Assembly: GCA_021833625.1 (NCBI GenBank)
Contig: JAKBEU010000001.1
Location: 372,001-436,000, forward strand
Source: a bacterium
GTDB taxonomy: Bacteria > Patescibacteriota > Microgenomatia > UBA1406 > GWC2-37-13
DNA: 64,000 nt
Direction: 5' to 3'
Under the pieces are notes generated by a model, which made no database searches, was not told the origin of the DNA, and saw only the letters and a program-made list of their open reading frames with translations. A program made the translations under genes and the position numbers. This document shows, in pieces, positions 16,079 through 24,330 of this stretch (its first letter is position 1; the number at the start of each line of letters is the position of its first letter).

Positions 16079-16816
16079 ATGTGCACAACAGCAGCAAAAC
16101 AAATCAATTCGTCCTGGACACTTCTTAAGACACGGGACCCCGTTTCATGGATGCGATGGGACGATGAAATAAAACTGTATGCAACTCAAAGTGACGTATT
16201 CAAAAAATGGATCGTACAAAATCCGGACCCTCATGAGGACGGATATTACGGAGGCATCAACGAAAAAGGGGTTGCCTTCGTTTCGACATTTGTCCATGTT
16301 GCCGAAAATCAGATTTCCTATATCCGTAGGCCGTATATCCGCCTTATTCTTGATGCCGCGTCTGCTTCCGAAGCTGTCGCGATAATAAAATCTTTCACTC
16401 CGCGGATAGGCGGGAACATGTTTGTTGCAGACGCGAAAGAATGTTACGGGATTGAGGGAGTGCCTGAAAGGTATTATATTGAAAAATTAAATAAACCAGC
16501 AGTTAAGACAAATTATTTCCTTCATCTCAAAAACCATAATCTGGGATTTGATACGGATCCTCTTTTTGAAAATTGGACTACCGACCATCAAGAACGTGCG
16601 GAGAAGCTTATCAAATCGACGCATACAATTGATGATTGTAAGAAGCTTCTTTCCGACAGGGCAAACGCAAAAACGAAAACTGCCATTTGTACCCTCCCTT
16701 CCGAAGATCCCTGTTTCACCCATTCCGCATTTATTTTTGACACGAAAAATAAGTGTACATACTACTGTCAGGGAAATCCGTTCACGAATAAGTTTAAAAA
16801 ATACGGATTTGACTAA
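16079..16816 (+). CDS. Ntn-hydrolase-fold amidase/acyltransferase (C45/NRDE-like)
   Basis: About 245 residues from the ATG at 16079. This start is decisive: it gives M-C-T-T, so removal of Met exposes Cys as the N-terminal nucleophile of the Ntn fold. Supporting motifs: TRDPVSWM (the Arg-Asp pair of the oxyanion region), GGINEKGVAFV, GGNMFVADAKECYGIEG and KTNYFLHL, the pattern of acyl-CoA:6-APA acyltransferase-like and linear-amide hydrolases. A longer frame to 15923 would bury the Cys inside the chain and overlap trmB. It should cleave a linear amide or acyl group in the cytosol; substrate unknown. It ends 4 nt inside the convergent sortase gene. Confidence 0.75.
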   Translation: MCTTAAKQINSSWTLLKTRDPVSWMRWDDEIKLYATQSDVFKKWIVQNPDPHEDGYYGGINEKGVAFVSTFVHVAENQISYIRRPYIRLILDAASASEAVAIIKSFTPRIGGNMFVADAKECYGIEGVPERYYIEKLNKPAVKTNYFLHLKNHNLGFDTDPLFENWTTDHQERAEKLIKSTHTIDDCKKLLSDRANAKTKTAICTLPSEDPCFTHSAFIFDTKNKCTYYCQGNPFTNKFKKYGFD

Positions 16817-17523
16817 TCGCTTACGCGTACCGCAAAGACAAGAAGACGTTTGAATGTCGTCCCCATAGGCCAACAGGTCTGAAGAGTGAGAAATTCCTTA
16901 TTCGTTTTCCGGGTCAGATATTCAACCTGTGAAGGATCGACAATTGTCTTATCCACCACCCTATACACATATCGTTCCCCTTTATAAAAGATATTTATCT
17001 CGTCATTTTTCTGCAACTTATCAAGGAGGTAAAAAATGGCGTTATACGCTCCTACATTCCAGAAATAATCCGTAGAGTGGGCAAACAGGAAGATGTGTCC
17101 TCCTTCCCCCGGAAATGCAGTGCCAAGGGCATGAGCAACACCTTGTTTGAGTGCTGCTGAATATTCTTTTTCATTTGCACTATCGACGTTCGGAATTACT
17201 TTTGCATTCGCGCCGATTTTAGGAACCACAATACTGAAATCCGTATTTTCAGGAATAAGGACATCAGCTGTTTTTCCTGCTGCAACAAGACGCGTCAGAC
17301 TCCCCTTGTTCCCCGTCTTTTCCTGGAGTGAGAACTTTATTTCCTCCGGTGTTGCAACGACATATACCTTGTTGGTTATGGAGTTATATAAATAACGCAG
17401 TTCCTGATGTACCGGTTCGTAGAGCGTTTTACCGATCATAAAAAGTGAAGAGAGGATAAGGAAGTTCCCCAAGGTGCGCAACAGTAACACCGAAATATAT
17501 TCTTTCTTATGTGTTTTATGCAT
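16813..17523 (-). CDS. Sortase-family transpeptidase
   Basis: 236 residues. An N-terminal membrane anchor (~12-32, VLLLRTLGNFLILSSLFMIG) and a C-terminal sortase barrel. The catalytic triad is visible: His in IFLFAHSTD, Cys in LTLQTCWPMG, Arg in FKRLLVFAV. The type resembles class D/E sortases with VVPKIGANAKVIP at the start of the barrel. Sortases join surface proteins to the wall through a C-terminal LPxTG-type signal; I see no such signal on the giant proteins of this window, so its substrates probably lie elsewhere. tRNA-Arg(CCT) lies 10 nt upstream on the same strand. Confidence 0.9.
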   Translation of the reverse strand: MHKTHKKEYISVLLLRTLGNFLILSSLFMIGKTLYEPVHQELRYLYNSITNKVYVVATPEEIKFSLQEKTGNKGSLTRLVAAGKTADVLIPENTDFSIVVPKIGANAKVIPNVDSANEKEYSAALKQGVAHALGTAFPGEGGHIFLFAHSTDYFWNVGAYNAIFYLLDKLQKNDEINIFYKGERYVYRVVDKTIVDPSQVEYLTRKTNKEFLTLQTCWPMGTTFKRLLVFAVRVSD

Positions 17524-17533
17524 AGGTCTTCAG

Positions 17534-17605
17534 TGCCCTCAACAGGAATTGAACCCATATCTTGCCCTTAGGACGGGCCTGCTCTATCCGTTGAGCTATG
17601 AGGGC
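17534..17605 (-). tRNA. tRNA-Arg (anticodon CCT)
   Basis: Minus strand: acceptor GCCCTCA/TGAGGGC, D arm GCTC-AACGGATA-GAGC with A20, anticodon loop GTCCTAA closed by GCCC/GGGC (the 27:43 pair is G-A), T arm ATGGG-TTCAATT-CCTGT, discriminator A. No CCA is encoded. It reads AGG. Confidence 0.93.
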
Positions 17606-17614
17606 AAACTCATG

Positions 17615-17624
17615 TATAATTATA
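17615..17624. promoter_or_regulatory. Palindromic double -10 box for tmk (+) and tRNA-Arg(CCT) (-)
   Basis: TATAATTATA is a perfect 10-bp palindrome: TATAAT on the plus strand (17615-17620) faces tmk, and TATAAT on the minus strand (17624-17619) faces tRNA-Arg. The tmk ATG is 9 nt downstream and the tRNA 5' end is 13 nt downstream of its box. Confidence 0.55.
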
Positions 17625-17629
17625 CTATT

Positions 17630-18232
17630 ATGTTGCTCGTCATCGAGGGCATTGATGGTGCTGGCTGCGAAACTCAGGCTAATAGCATTGTTCAAGAGCT
17701 CAAAAAACAATCCAAACCGGTCTATTATATTAAATTTCCCCATTACGATACGCCTGTTGGGAAGATGATCAAAGAATTTTTATACGACAATAAATCCCTT
17801 TCGGTTGACGAACAGTTTTTGCTGTATACGCTCCAATTCGTATTCGACAAACGGGATATAGAACAAAAAATGAAGGAAGGAATCGTCGTTGCGGACCGCT
17901 ACTTCTCAACAACCCTTTGCTACCAAACGCTCGAAGGATTTGACGAAAAAAAAGCACTTTCATTTGCACAGGATTTTGGTATCATTAAGCCCGACGCAAT
18001 TTTGTATCTCGACGTCCCTCCAGAAACAGCCATCAAATGGAAATTCGGGGAAAATAAACCCAAAAATTTCCGGGAAGAAGATCATGTGTTCATTAAACGG
18101 ACGTATGAAAAATATGATGACCTGGTAAAGCGGAACGTCTGGGCAAAATGGATCCGTATACAGGGCGAACAGGCAAAACAAAAAGTTACGGAAGAGATTT
18201 TGAAGGTAATTAATACATTATACCAATTTTGA
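17630..18232 (+). CDS. tmk: Thymidylate kinase-like protein with altered P-loop
   Basis: 200 residues, the usual Tmk length; phosphorylates dTMP to dTDP. The ATG at 17630 starts directly at the P-loop strand MLLVIEGIDGAG. Other motifs fit: VVADRYFSTTLCYQ (DR of the dTMP site), KPDAILYLDVPPETAIKW. The P-loop reads GIDGAGCETQ, so the Walker A Lys is Cys13, which should weaken phosphate binding unless another residue substitutes. The downstream ndk genes follow after 2 nt, so the operon makes dTTP from dTMP. The leaderless promoter sits on the palindrome at 17615-17624. Confidence 0.85.
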   Translation: MLLVIEGIDGAGCETQANSIVQELKKQSKPVYYIKFPHYDTPVGKMIKEFLYDNKSLSVDEQFLLYTLQFVFDKRDIEQKMKEGIVVADRYFSTTLCYQTLEGFDEKKALSFAQDFGIIKPDAILYLDVPPETAIKWKFGENKPKNFREEDHVFIKRTYEKYDDLVKRNVWAKWIRIQGEQAKQKVTEEILKVINTLYQF

Positions 18233-18234
18233 TT

Positions 18235-18816
18235 ATGGAACAGACACTTATCATCCTCAAACCGGATGCAATAAAACGGGGACTTGTCGGGCTCACCATT
18301 GAAACGTTTGAAAAAACAGGGCTTAAGTTAATGGCGGCAAAAATGGTCACCCCTGATGAACAGGTCATAAAAAATCATTATCCCGGAACCAAAGAGTGGA
18401 TAACCGAAATGGGAAACAAAACGCTCTCTTCCTTTAAGCAGGCAGGAAGAGACGTAAAAAAAGAGATGGGAACGGACGACCCCTACAAGCTTGGATCTTT
18501 TGTGTACGAACGTTTAATAAAGTACTGGCAGGAAGGACCAATAATCGTCATGGTGTTTGAAGGACCAAATGCAGTTGCGGTATGTCGCAAATTAAGAGGA
18601 CACACCATTCCCTCCCTTGCCGATGCAGGGACAATACTTGCTCAGTATTCTTTTGATTCGTCCACCCTTTCCTCATCTCTCGACCGAGCCGTCAAAACAT
18701 TTATTCACGCATCAGGAAGTGTGCAGGAAGCAGAGCGAGAAATAAAATATTGGTTTAAAGGCGCACAGTTTGATGTATATTCCCGGGAAGTTGACACATT
18801 ATATTTATCAAAATAA
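18235..18816 (+). CDS. ndk: Nucleoside-diphosphate kinase, first of a tandem pair
   Basis: 193 residues from the ATG at 18235 (an in-frame TTG lies 6 nt earlier). Phosphorylates NDPs through a phospho-His. Motifs: IILKPDAIKRG (ATP-site Lys), FIHASGS with the active His (family NxxHGSDS). It is ~45 residues longer than a usual bacterial Ndk (140-150) because of an insertion around residues 45-90, before the conserved VMVFEG strand. The usual PGTIRGD loop reads AGTILAQY, losing the Arg that contacts the phosphates, so this copy may be less active or work with its neighbour. It follows tmk by 2 nt. Confidence 0.88.
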   Translation: MEQTLIILKPDAIKRGLVGLTIETFEKTGLKLMAAKMVTPDEQVIKNHYPGTKEWITEMGNKTLSSFKQAGRDVKKEMGTDDPYKLGSFVYERLIKYWQEGPIIVMVFEGPNAVAVCRKLRGHTIPSLADAGTILAQYSFDSSTLSSSLDRAVKTFIHASGSVQEAEREIKYWFKGAQFDVYSREVDTLYLSK

Positions 18817-18818
18817 CT

Positions 18819-19403
18819 ATGAAAAAACAAAAAGCACTCATCATCATCAAACCGGACGCAGTTCAACGGGGCTTAAGCGGAACTATAGTAAAACGGTTCG
18901 AACAGGTCGGTCTGACCATTATCGGATTTAAATTCCAAAAAGCGGACGAAAAAACCGTTATCGCACACTATCCAAGCACTGATGCATGGTTTGAAAAGGT
19001 GGGAAAAAGGACGCTCAACAATTGCCAGGTAAAAGGAATTGACGTAAAAGACACATTTAAAACGGATGATGCAATCACAATTGGAAAACAGGTCAAACAA
19101 TGGCTTATCACCTACTTTCAGGAATCCCCTGTCCTTGTGATGGCGGTTGAAGGATATGAAGTAATTGAAATAGTCCGTAAATTGTCCGGAAACACCATTC
19201 CCGTCCTGGCAGCCCCCGGTACCATCCGTGGAGATTTTTCGCATGATTCTATAGACTTAGCAAACGAAACATGCCGCCCGCTTCGCAATGTCATCCATGC
19301 TTCAGATGCGGTTGAAGACGGCGAAAAAGAAGTTGCTTTGTGGTTTACGCCGGATGAACTATTTTCTTACGTCCGTTGCGACGAGAAGATAATGTTCCCG
19401 TAA
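18819..19403 (+). CDS. ndk: Nucleoside-diphosphate kinase, second of a tandem pair
   Basis: 194 residues. Same long form as the preceding gene but with canonical motifs: IIIKPDAVQRGL, AAPGTIRGDFS (Arg present) and NVIHASDAVEDGE with the catalytic His. It starts 2 nt after the stop of the first copy. The shared insertion shows that the pair arose by duplication of an already long ancestor, and the sequences have diverged widely since. Most likely the main NDP kinase; a hetero-oligomer with the first copy is possible. Confidence 0.9.
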   Translation: MKKQKALIIIKPDAVQRGLSGTIVKRFEQVGLTIIGFKFQKADEKTVIAHYPSTDAWFEKVGKRTLNNCQVKGIDVKDTFKTDDAITIGKQVKQWLITYFQESPVLVMAVEGYEVIEIVRKLSGNTIPVLAAPGTIRGDFSHDSIDLANETCRPLRNVIHASDAVEDGEKEVALWFTPDELFSYVRCDEKIMFP

Positions 19404-19420
19404 GAACCGCTGAAAAGTTT

Positions 19421-19972
19421 TCACACTATTTTTTCTATTTCTTTATTAAGAAGCGCAAGGTCTCCGTTGTTCTCTATTTTTATGTCGGCAAGCTGCATAC
19501 AGGCGAGCACCTGCTGTCCGCTTTTATTTTGTTTATCTCCCTGATCCCGACAGTCCACTTTTTCAAACGATTCCCAGTCTTTTGGATCCCATGGTTTTCC
19601 GCGCTTGATGACCCGATCGTAGCGAAGTTCGCGTTTGGAATCGATTGCAATAAGATAGAAATGGGGCAATGTACGTAAATATTCAACCTCTCCCGGATTG
19701 CGGATACCTTCAATGATAACGTTTTCTACTTCTTTTTCTTTCAGAATTGCAACCGCCCGCTTTGCAAGTGCCCCGTCCCCTTCCCGCATGCGCAGCTTAT
19801 CTCCGATATCCTGGAGAGTCGTGCGGGTAAAGTTCGTAACTCCACTTTTTTTCAACTCATCATGAACGATAGTTGATAGCGAAAAGGAAGCAAATCCTTT
19901 GTTTTTAATTAAGTACTCAGCAACAACTCCTTTTCCGCAGGCAAGCGGACCGACAACGCCGATAATTTTCAT
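19421..19972 (-). CDS. P-loop nucleotide kinase (dNMP kinase / CoaE-like)
   Basis: 183 residues from the ATG at 19972. P-loop GPLACGKGVVAEYL (residues ~8-21), a SFSLSTIVHDELKKSG acceptor-site region, and VIIEGIRNPGEVEYLR as a Walker B-like strand, all in the style of dephospho-CoA kinase and phage deoxynucleoside-monophosphate kinases. Because the window also has an archaeal-type dephospho-CoA kinase (43307-44320), a nucleotide substrate is more likely than dephospho-CoA. It is the last gene of the long operon starting at 31503, 16 nt after the prepilin peptidase gene. Confidence 0.7.
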   Translation of the reverse strand: MKIIGVVGPLACGKGVVAEYLIKNKGFASFSLSTIVHDELKKSGVTNFTRTTLQDIGDKLRMREGDGALAKRAVAILKEKEVENVIIEGIRNPGEVEYLRTLPHFYLIAIDSKRELRYDRVIKRGKPWDPKDWESFEKVDCRDQGDKQNKSGQQVLACMQLADIKIENNGDLALLNKEIEKIV

Positions 19973-19988
19973 ATTATTTCGACTCTCA

Positions 19989-20795
19989 TTATATCCCATA
20001 TATTCTTTTTATTCCCTGCAATAATACATCCCCCCACAATGCAACAATTATCATCCCCAATATCAGAAACGGTCCGAACGAAATGCTGCTTTTCAGCTTC
20101 TTCTTTTGTGAAAGAATGAGGGCTATTCCAACAACTGCGCCGATGACAAATCCGAAATACAAAGCTAAAAATCCCTTTCCCATGCCAAATAAGAACCCGA
20201 TAATGAATGCAAGTATCACATCCCCCAGTCCCATCGCCCGTTCCCTGCTTATCAAATAAATAAGTCCTATGGGAAGTGCGACCATTACCCCGGAGATGAC
20301 GTCAAACCCAAGGGAAAAAAGGGTAGCGCGCTCAATCAGTTTAAGCAGAAAGACAAAGACAAAAAAGGTAAGTTGAACAGAGTCGGAAATTAGCTGATAT
20401 TTTAGGTCGGAAATAAAGATAATCCATGCGGACGATACTATCCCCCAGTATAGTACGATATGCAGCATATCAGCCTGTGGTGACAACAAAACGACCAGAA
20501 TAAACAAACAACCGGTCAGAAACTCGACTAAAGGATATTGAAAAGACAGTTTCTTGTGGCAATAGCGACATCTCCCTCTCAAAAAAAGGTAAGAAAACAC
20601 GGGAATAAGATCCATGAAAGACAACGTTTTCTTGCAATAGTCACAATGGGACCTTCCTGAAAGCGGTTCATCGTGTATGAGTCTGTCAGCTACCACATTA
20701 ATGAAAGATCCGATAGCTAAGCCCATGAAACCAGCAAATAAAAGTGCAAAAAAAGATAGGTCAGAATAGGTATTTAATGGATATAAGGGTATCAA
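19989..20795 (-). CDS. pilD: Prepilin peptidase (type IV pilin leader peptidase, A24)
   Basis: 268 residues, a polytopic membrane protein. It cleaves and may N-methylate type IV prepilins. N-terminal cytoplasmic loop with the zinc Cys pairs (CDYC and CRYC), the family motif GSFINVVADRL, and the two catalytic Asp in ISDLKYQLISD and MGLGDVILA (GxGD). About eight hydrophobic segments follow. Its ATG overlaps the stop of the rhodanese-like gene by 4 nt. No pilin or PilB/C/T gene is in the window. Confidence 0.93.
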   Translation of the reverse strand: MIPLYPLNTYSDLSFFALLFAGFMGLAIGSFINVVADRLIHDEPLSGRSHCDYCKKTLSFMDLIPVFSYLFLRGRCRYCHKKLSFQYPLVEFLTGCLFILVVLLSPQADMLHIVLYWGIVSSAWIIFISDLKYQLISDSVQLTFFVFVFLLKLIERATLFSLGFDVISGVMVALPIGLIYLISRERAMGLGDVILAFIIGFLFGMGKGFLALYFGFVIGAVVGIALILSQKKKLKSSISFGPFLILGMIIVALWGDVLLQGIKRIYGI

Positions 20796-21454
20796 TTTGA
20801 ATCAATTAAACTGTTCACATCTATTTTTCCCCACAAAGGCTCTGGGATCCAGATATTCTGGAAGTGCCGGAATTCATTCCATCCAACCGCTAACAGTTTC
20901 GCGGAATATCCCCTCTTCTTTAATTGACTCATAACCTCTTGCTGTCTCTGAAAGGAGTTGCTTGGTCCATATACGACGATTTGTTTTGCTTTATCCAGCC
21001 GAATTTTTCCCAATACGCCATCTATTGCATAGTACGCAACATTTCCGTCCCCTATATGATATATGGGGGCAGAAATAGCACCTTTAATGTGCTCTTTTTT
21101 ATACTCATCATCACTCCTTATGTCAAGAAAAGAAATGCCCGCATTTCCTTCTTTTATCACTTGCACCACATCAAGTGGGTCAAAATAGTTTCCACTCCCC
21201 ATCGGCGCTGTTTTTGCCTGTTGCGGTAAAGAAAATACTGACACACTCTTGGAAAGACGTGTCTTCAGTTGTTTTCCATACCAATGGTAGCCTAACACAC
21301 TTATGCCTACCAAGCTGAAGCTCACAATGAATAAAATCACTGGTCTAGCATACCGAGAGATATACTTTGCTGGAGAAACTTGTGACAATAATGTTTTTTT
21401 CTTTTCTTCCTCGTCCACTGGTCGTTTTATTGATCTTTTTATTGATTTATTCAT
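20792..21454 (-). CDS. Membrane-anchored rhodanese-like domain without catalytic Cys
   Basis: 220 residues: a basic N-terminus, one membrane segment (~37-56, PVILFIVSFSLVGISVLGY) and an extracytoplasmic rhodanese fold (~90-205; FLDIRSDDEYKKEHIKGAI and the C-terminal VGWNEFR). The active-site loop that normally starts with Cys after the IVVY strand reads IVVYGPSNSFQRQ, so the sulfur-accepting Cys is missing and the domain is probably a binding module. The gene overlaps the permease (8 nt) and the prepilin peptidase (4 nt) and so is tightly coupled to both. Confidence 0.8.
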   Translation of the reverse strand: MNKSIKRSIKRPVDEEEKKKTLLSQVSPAKYISRYARPVILFIVSFSLVGISVLGYHWYGKQLKTRLSKSVSVFSLPQQAKTAPMGSGNYFDPLDVVQVIKEGNAGISFLDIRSDDEYKKEHIKGAISAPIYHIGDGNVAYYAIDGVLGKIRLDKAKQIVVYGPSNSFQRQQEVMSQLKKRGYSAKLLAVGWNEFRHFQNIWIPEPLWGKIDVNSLIDSN

Positions 21455-23531
21455 ACCTCAATGCATTCAATGCTGATATCTTCTTTGCACGCTGAGCGGG
21501 ATAAATACCGGTCACAACCCCTACTACAAACGAGCAAGCGAGGATAAATAACGTAAAATTGAGCGGAATATAGGTGAGATCAATATACCCTTGACCCTGA
21601 GAAAATGCAATAAGTGAGACTATCAATGAAAGACCCTTCCCGACTAAAAATCCAAGCAGCAAGCCTCCAAGACCGCCTGAAATACCCATAATCATAGCTT
21701 CGGCAAGAAAAAGGTCTTGAACCTCTTCACTTACCATTCCCATTGTCTTCATGCCTCCGATTTCGCGGGTACGTTCAAGAAGCGAGACAGTAAGAGTGTT
21801 AAACATACCCAAAGCCGCCACACCAAGGGCAACAAGACCCAAAATTGCGAGGATAAAACGAAGATTGGCAAAGAGTGACTCTATTTGTTTTACAGTATCG
21901 GCGGTGCTGTTTGTGCGAAATCCAAGTGTCTCTATACTTTTGCGGACATTCGCCATATCGCCAACATTCTTCAGAACAATTTTAAGCTGGGAGACATTGG
22001 GAATGGTAAGTTGTTTTATGTCGGAATACGGAATATAAAAATAGGTATTATTCGGATCATCCACAACGCCGATTATTTTATAGTCAATCGGTTCGGACAG
22101 CGCCTTGCCCTCCACTGACGGAAGAAGGCTTTTTCCAATAATGAAAGATGACGAAAAAATTGTCCCTACTGCTTTTTTTTCGGAAATAGATAGTAAATTA
22201 AGGAGCCCAGAGGATACGACAGCTTCCCCCTTTGGCTTTACTGAAAAAGTGAGCTGATCTTGTGTTTTCTTCACCGTAGCACCACCGGAAGCTTGAAGTG
22301 AGACCGTTTCGATTCCTGCAGAATCGCTTGATAGGACCCTCGCATCAAAAGAGGAACCTGCTGAATCGCTTGCTACTTCAAGTTCAGCGCTCCCCGTTGA
22401 CTCCCCCAGAACCTTCCCCTCCGAAATAGCAATAATCGGCTTTGTTTGCACAAGCCGCTCTTGAATACACCCCGATTTCCATAACTGCCCTCCCGTTTCG
22501 CTTATTTGCGGAATAAGCGCCATATCTGCTCCTTTTTGAAAAAGGAGTACCTGCCCGAGAACCCATCTACCCGTATATATTCTTCGTATGGCGTCGTATC
22601 CGGCACGTCCATAGGAATCAAAGGGTCCATATTCTCCTCCCCAGTAAAGATATCCTTCATACCCACCCTCAATACGCGTAGTGTATCCTAATAACTTTGA
22701 AGAAATATCACATCGTTCCCATACTGGCACCGATTCTCCAGGAAGTACATTGAATTCCTGTCGTAGCAATGTCCTTTTTTCATTAAGGAGAGCATGCTCC
22801 ATCTCCGTTTCCGCTCCTGCAACTGCACCACCCTCTTTTGATGCTTTTGTAGAATCAAACGATTGGTTATCGGAATACAAAGATCCTTTCTTCGCTTGTA
22901 TCTTCATTGCATCCAAATAACTTCGGGGAGCTGCATAAACTAAGACGTCGGTTGCGGCTTTATTATAAGTAATTTTCCCAACTACCGATACAAGGGGAAT
23001 TGCTTTTTGTACGCTTGATATTGCACTAATCTTGTTATAGACTGTCCTATCAAGCCGAAGAGAAGTGGTCTCACTTGAAGACACGTCAACCATTTTTAAT
23101 TCATCAAGAGATGCAACACGAGAGATAACTAGCCTCTCAATGCCGTATCCAAGAGAAAGTAAAAGGACAATAATTCCGATACCGACCGACATCCCAAATA
23201 TAGTAATGAACGAACGTGTCTTTTTTGAAAGGAGATTTTTGAAAGCAATATTGATAAGATAGCTTCGTTTTACTTCAGATGGCCGTAGTCCATCGAGCCT
23301 TGAACTGAGCAACTGCTCATAATGCAGCATCGTTTTTCCGGCAGGAAAGTTTATTTTCCGGATATAGATGCCCACTATCGGCAAAAAGGTAAGACGGGCC
23401 GCAAGTTTGCTCAGAACAAACAGTACGAGAAGAAGAAAAAACGAGGCAAACAAATACATCGTGCGGAAAATATTTCGCCAAAATTTCAAGGAAAATATTT
23501 TTTTTGCAAAATCTATTATTTTCTTTTTCAT
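21447..23531 (-). CDS. MacB/FtsX-type ABC transporter permease
   Basis: 694 residues. It has an atypical ~100-residue N-terminal part with its own hydrophobic segments (~25-50), then the standard layout: KTRSFITIFGMSVGIGIIVLLLSLG as TM1 (~108-130), a large extracytoplasmic domain (~135-560) and three C-terminal TMs (FILAILGLVALGVAALGMFNT..., MGISGGLGGLLLGFLVG..., LFILACSFVVGVVTGIYPA). MacB-type permeases act as mechanotransmitters that drive export of proteins, peptides or lipids. The ATPase is encoded 3 nt upstream, and the giant Kelch protein before that is a plausible client. Confidence 0.88.
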   Translation of the reverse strand: MKKKIIDFAKKIFSLKFWRNIFRTMYLFASFFLLLVLFVLSKLAARLTFLPIVGIYIRKINFPAGKTMLHYEQLLSSRLDGLRPSEVKRSYLINIAFKNLLSKKTRSFITIFGMSVGIGIIVLLLSLGYGIERLVISRVASLDELKMVDVSSSETTSLRLDRTVYNKISAISSVQKAIPLVSVVGKITYNKAATDVLVYAAPRSYLDAMKIQAKKGSLYSDNQSFDSTKASKEGGAVAGAETEMEHALLNEKRTLLRQEFNVLPGESVPVWERCDISSKLLGYTTRIEGGYEGYLYWGGEYGPFDSYGRAGYDAIRRIYTGRWVLGQVLLFQKGADMALIPQISETGGQLWKSGCIQERLVQTKPIIAISEGKVLGESTGSAELEVASDSAGSSFDARVLSSDSAGIETVSLQASGGATVKKTQDQLTFSVKPKGEAVVSSGLLNLLSISEKKAVGTIFSSSFIIGKSLLPSVEGKALSEPIDYKIIGVVDDPNNTYFYIPYSDIKQLTIPNVSQLKIVLKNVGDMANVRKSIETLGFRTNSTADTVKQIESLFANLRFILAILGLVALGVAALGMFNTLTVSLLERTREIGGMKTMGMVSEEVQDLFLAEAMIMGISGGLGGLLLGFLVGKGLSLIVSLIAFSQGQGYIDLTYIPLNFTLFILACSFVVGVVTGIYPAQRAKKISALNALRYE

Positions 23532-23534
23532 ACC

Positions 23535-24329
23535 TTACAAGTGTAATTTTTCCAAAAACTTCGGATCGCGGACATTGGCTGTATCCTCACCAGCCCCTCC
23601 TTTTTTTCCGAAGGTAATCGTTTTATTTGCATTTTTTGGCTCATACGTCTCCACTACTTCACCATCCACCATATGAAAAATCTTTGTCCCATATCGCAGA
23701 TATTCCAAATCATGTGTAACCATTACGACCGTTTTCCCAAGCTTTACCAACCCCATGAATGTTTGTAGTAATTCTTGTCCCGAAACAGTGTCAAGATTTC
23801 CCGTCGGTTCGTCCGCAACAATCATTAACGGATCAAGCATGAGGGCACGGGCAAGACTGATTTTTTGCTGTTGTCCCGAGCTCAAAGTTGTTGGGACATA
23901 TGCTGCCCATTTTTCCATGCCGACATGGGTGAGAACCTCATGGGCCTTTTTTTCTATTTCTTCTTCAGGATAATCGAGTAAATGGAGGGGAAACATCACG
24001 TTTTCAATGACGTTAAGCGCAGAAATCCATAGTGGTTGTTGATAAATAATACTTACCTTGTGACGACGGTAGATAGAACGCTGATCCTCTGTCATCGCAT
24101 ATACGTCCTGTCCTTCCATTAATACTTTGCCTGAAGTGGGATTTTCCAGTCCAAGCAGACAATGGAGGAGTGTTGATTTTCCGCATCCTGACGGTCCAAA
24201 TATAATTCCAAACTCTCCCTTATCAACTGTTATATTAATCCCTTTCAATATCTCAACCGCCCCATCCCCGATTGAGAATGACTTTCGCATATCCCTAATT
24301 TCCAGTAATTTGTTGCCATTTATTGCCAT
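23535..24329 (-). CDS. ABC transporter ATP-binding protein (LolD/MacB type)
   Basis: 264 residues. Walker A GPSGCGKST, Q-loop YQQPLW, signature LSSGQQQKISLARAL, Walker B LMIVADEPTGNLD, H-loop VMVTHD, all intact. A ~35-residue C-terminal extension ends in KFLEKLHL. The pattern EPTGNLD is typical of the MacB/LolD/FtsE group, and the permease follows directly. The ATG is 1 nt from the stop of the giant Kelch gene, so ribosomes can pass from one to the other. Confidence 0.93.
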   Translation of the reverse strand: MAINGNKLLEIRDMRKSFSIGDGAVEILKGINITVDKGEFGIIFGPSGCGKSTLLHCLLGLENPTSGKVLMEGQDVYAMTEDQRSIYRRHKVSIIYQQPLWISALNVIENVMFPLHLLDYPEEEIEKKAHEVLTHVGMEKWAAYVPTTLSSGQQQKISLARALMLDPLMIVADEPTGNLDTVSGQELLQTFMGLVKLGKTVVMVTHDLEYLRYGTKIFHMVDGEVVETYEPKNANKTITFGKKGGAGEDTANVRDPKFLEKLHL

Positions 24330-24330
24330 A

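Noticed and set aside
17474-17629. Long N-terminal extension of thymidylate kinase
   Set aside because: It would run through tRNA-Arg(CCT) and the promoter palindrome; the ATG at 17630 begins directly at the P-loop strand.
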